Assembly (NCBI GenBank): GCA_025200525.1
Contig: CM045761.1
Span: forward strand, 57,623,438-57,687,437
Direction: 5' to 3'
From: Camellia lanceoleosa
Taxonomy: Eukaryota > Streptophyta > Magnoliopsida > Ericales > Theaceae
Length of the DNA: 64,000 bases
Below the pieces are notes generated by a model. The model ran no database searches, was not told where the DNA came from, and saw only the letters and a list, made by a program, of their open reading frames with translations. Both the position numbers and the translations under genes were made by a program. Of the stretch, positions 56,176-64,000 are shown one piece after another (position 1 is the stretch's first letter; each line of letters starts with the position of its first letter).

Positions 56176-57464
56176 ATGGAGGCGTTTCTCGTCGAAAATC
56201 TCACAGCTTGAATCGCTTCTCTAGATGGCTCGGAAAAGTTAAACTTCCGGGGCTTCGGCTTGAATGCACTATTCACGCTGAGCCGTACTCCGCTGCACCT
56301 TCCCTTCCTTCATGCCGCGGCGAGGTTTTGGAACCCGGTAATGCATGTGTTTAGCTTCGGCGGGCAAGAGGTATGTCCAACTTTCGAAGATTTTCAAGTT
56401 TTGATGGAATCTGAACGCCATGAAGAAATTTTGCCTCAATTTTGCTTCGGCCGTGCCCAAGCTTTAGGGTGGATGTGTGGGCTTACCATGCATGATTCTC
56501 GGTCCCTGATCTGCAACAGGGAACTGGACATCGTCGGCTTGATTCATCGCTTTTCTGATGCCGGTGACCGCGGCAACCATCATTGGCAAGGTTTTTGGCA
56601 ACACGCCCTTTGTTTGTGCATGCTATCTCACTTTTTGCTTGCGCCAGGCTTTTGTGGATCTAGCATTAAATCGATTGAAGTTGCTCAAGGCTTGAAGGAA
56701 GGAAAGAGCTGCATCGCCATGACATTGGCCGGGACACTGATGGGCTTAGATGCTTTCTATCGCCGGGAGACGACCAGATTTGCGGGGAGTCCATTACTGC
56801 TGCAGGTAATGTTTCTTACCCCATCTCACATATATATTGCTCACATCACTCGGCCCTCAGGCTCGGTTTTTCTCACAAAACCCTTTTCTTCACTTTTCTC
56901 TCATCGTACATCTCTTTATTCTTTATTCTCTCATTTTTCATCCCTCTCCAGGTATGGTTGATGGATAAACTGCAGGTTGTGGACTCTTGCCCAGCCTACT
57001 CAGCTCGCGGTTACTTCTTTCGACAACGCCTAGTTGATACCCCTGATGAAGGGTGGTGGTTTGACTGGATGTGCAATTTGTCTGCAGATCGCATCGCTTG
57101 GCGCTGTCATTGGCTTAATCTCCCGGCAATGAGCTATAGCATGTCCCGGAAGACCGGGATCCAGTTGATTGGTCTGACCCACTGTGTGTTCTACTTTCCG
57201 TTTCGGTTCCTACGTTAATTCGGCCATGATCAGACTTGCCCGCTAGAGGGGATAAAGTACCCTGTCATATTCCCGATTCGAGGCGGACAGCTTGCCCGGT
57301 ATGCCACAGCATGGAGGACTAGAGAGCTCCTGGTCCCCGCTCCTGCTTTCAGTTGCACTTTGTCTGACGAGTGCTTGGATTGGCTCAATGAAGAGGCACA
57401 GATTGGGCCCAGCTTGGCATCAGAGGCTTCGACCAGCTCTGGGAGGGGGCGCAGGGACACCTGA
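56176..57464 (+). pseudogene. DUF7745-like gene, opposite strand to pol, inactivated
   Basis: Two exons, 56176-56805 and 56952-57464, joined in phase 0 at CTGCAG|GTAATG and CTCCAG|GTATGG (about 380 codons). The order of blocks is typical of DUF7745 proteins: FWNPVMHVFSFGGQEVCPTF near residue 60, a GL-rich middle, MTLAGTLMGLDAFYRRE, then VWLMDKLQVVD at the exon 2 start, a Trp-rich region, GIQLIGLTHCVFYFPFRFLR and GQLARYATAWRTREL. Stops TGA 56209 (ENLTA*IASL) and TAA 57216 (FRFLR*FGHD) fit Arg and Gln codons changed by C-to-T. DUF7745 is of unknown function and frequent in plant Ty3/gypsy elements. The start at 56176 gives a family-like N-terminus, unlike the ATG at 56145. Confidence 0.78.
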
Positions 57465-58158
57465 CTCATCTATGCCCCGGAATTTATTGCTTTACTAGTA
57501 CTTTCAAGTTTTCTTTATGAATGTAATAAAAAGCAACTTCAATTTGTATGCAAGAGCAGGAGAACTCTGTTTTGAAATCAATGAAATTGAAGGTTGTGGG
57601 TACTGAAAATTTTTCGTTTTGGTTCAAAAATGGTCTTAGTTGTAAAAAGATTAATTTGAACAAAGTCAACTTTTATTAAAACTTTTCAAAACTATTTTCG
57701 ATATGGATCAGAACTGGACACGCCTAAGATCTGTCACTGAGATGCACAACCCTGGATCCCTACAACTGGAAAGTTGCCCCTAGTCTGAATAGTACCGCGG
57801 CACTGCACGGCAACGGAAAGTTGCCTCTAGTCTGAAAAACACTGCACCGGAGATCATGATGAATGCTGATGGATAAAGATGACTGAGATGATCAAATGGA
57901 CAAAGTTGATCGGGGAAAATTTTATGGCTGAACTTCAGGATGAAGTTGCCTACGTATCCCAAAGATGGGAATCAAGCCTTACGTAGTTCAGGCTCAGGTT
58001 CACTCGAGTATTTTCACTCTCCTTTTGCGCTCTAACTTTTGCCAAGGCCGCCCTTTGCGAGTTTTCAACCTTGCGAGCTCAATTTTTATAATTTCAAATT
58101 TTTTGTGCTCTGAGTTTTGCCTAGGTCACCCTTTCTGGTTTTCGGCCTAACGAGCCTC
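57465..58158. other. Convergent spacer between DUF7745-like gene and pol
   Basis: Probable 3' UTR then non-coding DNA. GGAAAGTTGCC(C/T)CTAGTCTGAA occurs twice (57769 and 57811), and GCCTACGTATCCCAAAG... near 57948. No gene is supported. Confidence 0.5.
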
Positions 58159-59443
58159 TCAAGGGTAATATTTCTTCAACTTGTCCATATTGATCGGTTG
58201 TGAGAACTCCAAGCCATCTAGATCCATCGGAACCACGGCTCCACGACCGGATAGACTTAATGATGTAGGGTCCAATCCAATTGGAGTGCGAACTTGCCGC
58301 TTGGGTCATGGATGGGAGCACGGTTGTCTTTGAGCACCAAATCTCCTTCCTTTAGATTCCTAGACTTAACTTTCTTGTTAAAAGCTCGGGCAATTCTGCG
58401 CTGATAACCTTGAACATGGTACAGTGCTTTCAGCCTTCTCTCATCGAAGAGCATGAGTTCCTAGAACACCTTTCTGCGCTAATCTGCCGGTTATTTGACA
58501 CTTTCGGTAACACTCGCAATGATGGAACCTCAATCTCGATAGGTAGAACGGCCTCCATCCCATAAACCAATGAATACAGAGTCGCCCCAGTAAAAGTTCT
58601 GATTGAAGTCCGGTAGCCCCACAGAGCAAACGGTAGCTTATCTGGCCGATCCCGGTAGGTCTCCACCATCTTCTGCAGTATGTGTTTGATGTTCTTGTTG
58701 GCAGCCTCGACCGCTCCATTGGTTTGCGGCCAATATGTGGATGACTTATGAAAAGCCACGTTGTATTTTTCCAACAAGTCAATCACTTCCTTTTTGAAGT
58801 GGGAACCGTTATCTGAAATTATCTCGTTTGGGACTCCGTAGCGACAAATGATGTTGTTTCTGATGAACTTCGCCACATGTGAAGCCTTCAACACCGCATA
58901 AGATTGGGCCTTGACCCACTTCGTGAAATAATTTATCACGACCAGGATGAACTCATGCCCATTCGACCCTTTCGGAGTGACAGCCCCGATCACATCAATT
59001 CCCCAGACTGAAAACGGCCATGGCGAAGTCATATTGTACAGCTTCGACGGCGGAATGTTCATGCGATTTGCATGAATTTGACATTTGTGGCAGCGCCGAA
59101 CAAAACCGATACAGTCCTCCTCCATGGTGGACCAGTAGTAACCCTGTCTGAGAATCTTCCGTGCTAGCATTACTCCGTTCATATGTGCACCGCATTCCCC
59201 TCCATGGATGGCTTCCATTAGACGCTTTGATTCTTCGGCATCGACACACAGCTTATGCATTCCCAGATGGCCTCTCTTATACAACTTACCTCCACAGATG
59301 ATGAACTGAACAGCTATTCTTCTGACTGCCCTTTTATCCTTGGCATTTACCCCTGGCGGGTATGCTTCCTTCTCTAGGAAATTCCAAATGTTGTGGTACC
59401 AGGGGTTTTCGTCCTGAACCTCATCTATAGCAGCAATCGTCTC
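58159..59443 (-). pseudogene. Tat integrase (C-terminal part of pol)
   Basis: Would insert the element cDNA. On the minus strand an H2C2 zinc-binding region comes first (IHGGECGAHMNG ... CHKCQIHANRM), then the catalytic core with its three acidic residues in place: VWGIDVIGAV (Asp), EIISDNGSHF (Asp) and NGAVEAANKNI (Glu). The C-terminal region continues in other frames after about 58430 (ERRLKALYHVQGYQRRIARA; then KFAPNW-like and EFSQPINMD-like text), and pol ends at a TGA at 58161-58159. Two frameshifts (near 58430 and 58290) disrupt the tail; the core is open from the TAA at 59446-59444. Order PR-RT-RH-INT marks Ty3/gypsy. Confidence 0.9.
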
Positions 59444-60325
59444 TTAGGCTGGCGTGAATTTCTGGTCAATGATGACTGGACGCATTCGGACTTCGGACGG
59501 GATGTCTATCATGGAGGATAAAGTTGCTAAAGAATCTGCGAACCTGTTGTTCTCTCTTAGTAGATGAGTAAAGCTTAGCTTCTCGAACCGAGGAATTAAC
59601 AAATCCAAGGTCTGGTGATACATCATCATCTTTTCTTCTTTGACTTTCCAGTCTCCTTTTGCTTGAGACACAACAAGGTTCGAGTCCCCGATGACGTCCA
59701 ACCGTCTTGCCCCTAGTTCCAAGGCTGCTTCTAGATTGGCAATGCATGCCTCATATTCTGCTTCGTTGTTCGAGACTTTGAATCGGAGTTTGAAGGCTAG
59801 AGGGATACGGGAATTGTTGGGTGTTATCAGCAACACCCCTATCCTGTACCTGTACTGATTTGATGCTTCGTCAAAGTACATCGTCCAAGTTTCATCGTCG
59901 ATGTGCAAAATGACTTCATCTGGAAATAAGTACTCGACTGCTTCTCCCCCTTCCACTGGATGGTCGGCTAAGAATTCTGCTACTGCTATTCCCTTGACTG
60001 ACTTGCGTGTTACATATTTCAAATCGAATTCGGAGAGCAACAGCAACCAACAAGCTAGCCTACCCGTAAGTGCTGGTTTCTCGAAAAGATATTTGATGGG
60101 ATCGAGTTGTGAAACCAACATTACGGAGTGAGCTAACAGGTAGTGTCGCAGCTTCCTGGTAGCCCATACCAAAGCTAAGCAAGCCTTCTCCAACGGTGTG
60201 TAGCGAGTCTCATACTCTAGCATCTTCTTGCTCAGATAGTAGATGGCTCTCTCCACTTTGTCCTCTGATTCTTGCGCGAGCATACAGCCCATTGTGGTTT
60301 CAGTCACTGAAAGGTACAATATCAA
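59444..60325 (-). pseudogene. Tat RNase H plus second (archaeal-type) RNase H
   Basis: One open frame holds two RNase H domains. First is the RT-linked one (LYLSVTETTMGCML; YYLSKKMLEYETRYTPLEK; KYLFEKPALTGRLACW). Second is a separate domain with its acidic residues visible: WTMYFDEASNQ (Asp), NNEAEYEACIANLEAAL (Glu), VIGDSNLVVSQ (Asp) and ENNRFADSLATLSS (Asp). This extra RNase H between the first RNase H and integrase is known as a Tat-lineage trait. The frame closes at TAA 59446-59444, where integrase text carries on in the same frame, so this stop probably replaced a Gln codon. Confidence 0.9.
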
Positions 60326-61281
60326 CGGTTTCCTTGGCTATGGTGGCGACAACACGGGCGGGTTTTGTAAGTATTCCTTGATCTGTTCAAAAGCAGCTTG
60401 GCATCGGCCGTCCCATTGGAATTTCTTGCCTTTCTTCAGGAGACCAAAAAGTGGTCACAAGTCAAGGTTAATTTTGAGATAAACCGTCTTGTGAATTGCA
60501 CTTTACCTAGAAAGCCTCGCACCTCATTTTCAGTCCTTGGTGGGGGCATTTCTAGGATGGCCTTGATTTTGGAAGGGTCGACCTCGATACCTCTCTGTGT
60601 AATCAGAAACCCCAGCATTTTTCCTGTTGTAACACCAAATGTACATTTTTGAGGATTCAGCCGCAACCGGAATTCTCTGATCCTTTAAAAGAACTTTTGC
60701 AAGGCGGTGTAATGGCCCTTTCTTTCTTTGGACTTGACAATCATGTCGTCCACGTACACCTCAACCTCTTTGTGGATCATGTCGTGCAATATTGTGGTCG
60801 CGGTCCGTTGATAAGTAGCTCCAGCATTCTTCAACCCAAATGGCATTACTCGGTAGCAGTATGTCCCCCACGGGGTGGTGAATACAGTCTTTTCCTAGTC
60901 TTCTGGTGCCATCACTATCTGATTGTACCCTGAGAAGCCATCCATGAATGAAAGCAAAGCGTGCCCCGCTGTAAAGTCCACCAACTCATCAATATGCGGC
61001 AAGGGAAAGTCGTCGCCGGACTAGCTCATTCAAATCCACGAAATCACGCATACGGATCACCGCCATCCTTCTTTGGCACTAGAACGATGTTGGCCAACCA
61101 AGTCGGGTATTCGGATACCAGCGGGAAGCCTGCGTCGATTTGCTTGGTGACCTTTTCCTTAATCTTCAGAGCCCAGTCCGGGAGGATCCTCTTGAGTTTC
61201 TGCTTGACGGGTCGGGCCTCGGGGTCAAGAGGGATCCAGTGCTATACAATCTCAAGATCGATCCCAGGCATGTCTTCGTAG
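60326..61281 (-). pseudogene. Tat reverse transcriptase, broken
   Basis: From 61281 the minus strand reads SYEDMPGIDLEIV, stop TAG (61244-61242), then the RT start text PLDPEARPVK-like, a PTWLANIVLVPKKDG-like block near 61080, and the catalytic YVDDMIVKSK (codons at about 60757-60746), followed by RLNPQKCTFGV...GFLITQRGIEVDPSKI and LGKVQFTRRFISKL. The catalytic Asp pair is intact, but several frameshifts and stops (near 61020, 60690, 60480) split it. It would have copied element RNA to DNA. Confidence 0.88.
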
Positions 61282-62338
61282 GACCACGCGAAAACATCTT
61301 TGAAATCTTTTAATAAAGCGACTAAGCGCTCGCGTTCCTCCGAAGACAACGTGGACCCGATTTGGACCAGCCGCGGGTCCTCCTCAGTACCAATATTCAC
61401 GGTAGTGATTTCATCCATTAAGGGTTTAACAAATCTCTCCTGCTCCTGTTCAATTAGACGTTGCAAAATCGGAGGAATTTCTTCCTCGTCGTTTTCATCA
61501 AAATTTTGAAAGTCTGAGTTTATGCAATAAATTAAGGGCACAGAAAAGTACTTAGAAACCATAGCTATTTGATTCTCATTAAGCATATCCAAATCGTCCG
61601 ATTCCTCGGTTACAACAGACTCAAATGAGAAAGAAAAAGATGACCTCGACATAACTGTGGCATTCGGGTCATCATCCCCAGGACTACCAGACTCAGACTC
61701 AGTCGAGCTGGAACTTGATTCCGACTCACAAGATTCGGTGGAATCAGATTCCGGCTCACTACCTGACCCAGTGCTACTGGACAAAAATCCCTCTTTGTAT
61801 TGCCAAGTGAGAGAGGGTGCGATAGATGCATCCAAGATAGTTGCTGGTAGGCCCGTAGCCGTTTCATCCCCAATCATGGAAACCGAGAAGTTATCCCCCA
61901 AGCACTTATGGTCGATCGGAGGATCTGAAAGTAGACATGCCAGTGCTACCCGCATTTCAATTTCAGCGCCCTCGGAATCCACTTCCTTACCTTTGCTCAA
62001 CCTCGGTGATTAGTGCATGCGCTCTTCGGCAACGCCATCCCCGGGTAATTGCAGGTCGAAGAAGATCTCGAAACCTGGCACGTGCTTCTTCTCTACGTTC
62101 AGCCATGGCTCTGGGAAACCGCAAAATGGAAAGTCCTCCCCCTCCCGGACGAAGCGTCCGTTCAGGGTTCCCTGAATGGGTCTATGCATCAACTCAAATG
62201 GCTTCTCAGCCTGCTTTGCTCTGGCTCTTCCAGCCATTTCCTTCCCCTTCCTTATCCAATCTTCTTTGGTGGGCTGATAACCCAATCCAAAGGTATGAGG
62301 GTTGTGTGGCACTTGACCAATCTTTGCGGCGCCCTTAA
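61282..62338 (-). pseudogene. Protease-RT linker with G-patch
   Basis: The minus-strand frames give IPGMGLGRSN (end of the protease region, 62360-62340), then PHNPHTFGLGYQPTKEDWIR near 62300, a glycine-rich G-patch-like segment known from this position in Tat polyproteins. After a break at about 62010, a 252-codon open frame follows with an acidic/Ser-rich stretch (about 61660-61780) leading into the RT N-terminus. The G-patch is thought to bind RNA; this is family knowledge, not shown here. Confidence 0.72.
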
Positions 62339-63143
62339 TTGCTCCTTCCTAATCCCATCCCGGGGATGTGTTGTAGCTTGTTCATGAGGTATACAGATTG
62401 AGCACTGATGTACACTCCCTCATTAACAGCCATGATATTCTGCACAACTCGAGCCTCAGCCAGAGTAAACCCTGATAAGAACACATCCTCCGTGCCGTGC
62501 TCGATTTCCAAGACTGGTGTAGACACTTCTGGCGGTGGATGGATCGATGATTTCCCAAAAACAATGGCCACTCCCTTCCTGTGAGGGTATTTCAACATTT
62601 GATGCAAAGTGGAAGAGACTGCCTTCACTTGGTGCAACCACGGCCGCCCCAAGAGTAGGTTAAAGGTTGTGGGAACGTCCAAGACATGGAATTCAATGTT
62701 GTGTTGTCCTGGACCAACACAGGTGCGAATTTTGTGATCCCCATCACCTCCTTCCTGGTGTTATCATAGGCTCTGATCACTTGAGTAGTCGGCACGAAGT
62801 CCGCGGGCTTTAACCCGATGGCATATGCTGTCCTTGACGGGCACACATTAATGGTGGATCCCGTGTCGACAAGAACCACTGGCACCCACTTGTCTCTACA
62901 TTCCACAGAGATGTAGAGGGGTTTGTTATGATTTGCGCCTTCAGGCGACAGTTGTTTGTCTGAAAAGGTTAACGTCGGGGAACCTTCTCCCGGAAAGACC
63001 AATCCAACTAGCTGCTCTGGTGTGGTATCTATGGAGAGTTTAGCCTTGTCCATAGCAAATAGGATAGCTTTGCGTACTTTCGTGGCGCCATAGCGATCCC
63101 AGATGGAGATGTCTGCTTGTATCTTCTTTAACTGTTTCAGCAC
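62339..63143 (-). pseudogene. Tat aspartic protease region
   Basis: Retropepsin-like domain: WVPVVLVDTGSTINVCP with the catalytic DTGS encoded at 62867-62856, then NLLLGRPWLHQ near 62655, the usual conserved flap/ILGRPWL end of plant gypsy proteases. Open frames 63143-62625 and 62682-62335 overlap by a frameshift near 62650. It would cleave the polyprotein. Confidence 0.85.
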
Positions 63144-64000
63144 AGCTTCCTCTTCAAGTTGTTTCTCCTTCTATTTCTCAGCTTCCTTGTCCTTCCCAGA
63201 TGCCTCTGGCTAGTCTAGGGGTGGGGGCTTGAAATACCATCCGCTTCTTGTCATGTGATCAACCTCATTGAGGTACCAGGTGTCGTCTGGTTGATTGCCC
63301 CCCCAATCTTCGTCTGTGTGGGCAAGACATAAATCATCATCTTCCCACCACATTCTGTTGGCATTCAAAAGGCACCTGTCTGGCTCTGGCATGATTGGAC
63401 TTGCAGTTCTTTCAGCCCCTATGCTCATAGCATCTTCTGTCATCGTGCCCACAGCACTTTCAATCCCTTTATGGGCTTTGGCTTTCCGGACTTTCTCAGA
63501 ATCCGAAATCTTTTCTTGTTCCACCTGCGTTAGCGCAGTTTGTTGTTCAGCTTTCCCTGTATTCACAATGTTCCTGTCTTGAGTGAAATTTTTCGTACCG
63601 GCGCTCTCCGGCAATGAACTCTGAGTTTCGGCCCTTCCGGCCACCACTGGTACTCTCGCCTCTGTCGGGCCTTGTTCTGGTTGGAACTTTTCCACCACAT
63701 CCGGTTGATCATCCAGCCATCCAGTGGCCTCTGCCGATTCCTCATAATCAAACCAGTTGACTGCCGCGCCCCCTGATTTTTGGTCATCGAAAAACTGTAG
63801 GTTGGCAAAGCCCTTTTCTACGGTCGTCAAATCATCCGTCCCCTGCTCAAATCTATCCCCCCGGATCACACACAGTTCTGCTTTCTCTGGCAATCCTATA
63901 CTTGGCTCAAGCTGGCTTGCTGACAGAATGTACTCACTCGGATCGTAGGCTTCCCCAGCAAGATTCCCAGACTGCTCAAACCCTGTCTCAACCATTCCAT
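63144..64000 (-). pseudogene. Gag-protease linker (runs off the window)
   Basis: A 261-codon open frame ending at about 63210, then two stops before the protease frame. It contains WYLNEVDHMTRSGWYFKPP; MTRSGR-like text just before the protease is usual in Tat elements. The rest is hydrophilic, rich in Glu, Gln and Ser, with no domain recognised. gag itself would be to the right of 64000. Confidence 0.6.

Larger units (their letters stand above)
41835..64000 (-). mobile_element. Giant Tat-lineage Ty3/gypsy retrotransposon (partial, >22 kb)
   Basis: Minus orientation. The 3' LTR is 41835-46333, preceded on that strand by a purine-rich tract. The pol order (protease, G-patch linker, RT, RNase H, second RNase H, integrase) runs from the window edge to 58159. 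The dual RNase H is diagnostic of the Tat lineage. Between integrase and the 3' LTR are two opposite-strand genes, PMD (47741-51430) and DUF7745-like (56176-57464), and a later solo LTR (52149-56032). gag, primer-binding site and the 5' LTR lie beyond 64000. The treatment as one element rests on the solo LTR's clean target duplication, which restores continuity between the two opposite-strand genes. Confidence 0.8.

Overview
The window reads as nuclear DNA of a flowering plant, most likely a woody eudicot: GT-AG introns, AT-rich spacers, a GRAS transcription factor gene, and dense nested plant transposons (L1-type LINEs, hAT, FAR1-type MULE, Helitron-like ends, Tat-lineage Ty3/gypsy). No bacterial, organellar, rRNA, tRNA or CRISPR feature was seen. 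Only three or four pieces look like host genes: the last exon of an unrecognised gene (314-518, +), a GRAS (LISCL/SCL14-like) gene (29079-31250, -), a decayed GRAS copy (3380-3945, -) and a possible orphan first exon (31791-31905, -). Nearly everything else is transposon.

Layout. 1-16.2 kb: a host terminal exon with a 5'-truncated LINE inserted 2 bp after its stop (20-bp target duplication); a 0.94-kb non-autonomous hAT-like element (8-bp duplication); the GRAS pseudogene; small inverted-repeat elements; a complete but dead hAT element (7038-11247); a second truncated LINE (13006-15157, 13-bp duplication); and a foldback MULE-type MITE (15800-16197, 9-bp duplication). 16.8-26.5 kb: a large Mutator-like element with a FAR1-like transposase gene on + and a GRF zinc-finger/membrane gene on -. 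The 3' end of the transposase gene is a run of tandemly duplicated, phase-0 exons. A 2.1-kb solo LTR interrupts the GRF gene. 26.5-41.7 kb: the GRAS gene, small foldback elements, an AT-rich nest of Helitron-like ends, and a second solo LTR of the same family in opposite orientation (38376-40791).

41.8 kb to the window end: one giant Tat-lineage Ty3/gypsy retrotransposon lying on the minus strand. Its 3' LTR is 41835-46333. Its pol region (protease, G-patch linker, reverse transcriptase, RNase H, second RNase H, integrase) runs from beyond 64000 down to 58159. Between integrase and the 3' LTR lie two intron-containing genes on the opposite strand: a plant mobile domain (PMD) gene (47741-51430) and a DUF7745-like gene (56176-57464). 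A 3.9-kb solo LTR of a related family (52149-56032, target duplication CCGGC) sits between them, inside a GGCCGGCC-rich module found upstream of both genes.

Within the Tat element, enzymes for replication are encoded on one strand and two chromatin-related or unknown proteins on the other. In the MULE, a transposase is paired with a divergent GRF-zinc-finger gene. All are inactivated, and most of their premature stops fit single C-to-T changes, as expected for old methylated repeats. The most striking items are the two-gene opposite-strand cargo of the Tat element, an LTR hairpin that keeps pairing through compensatory changes in two diverged LTRs, and the tandem exon amplification in the MULE gene.
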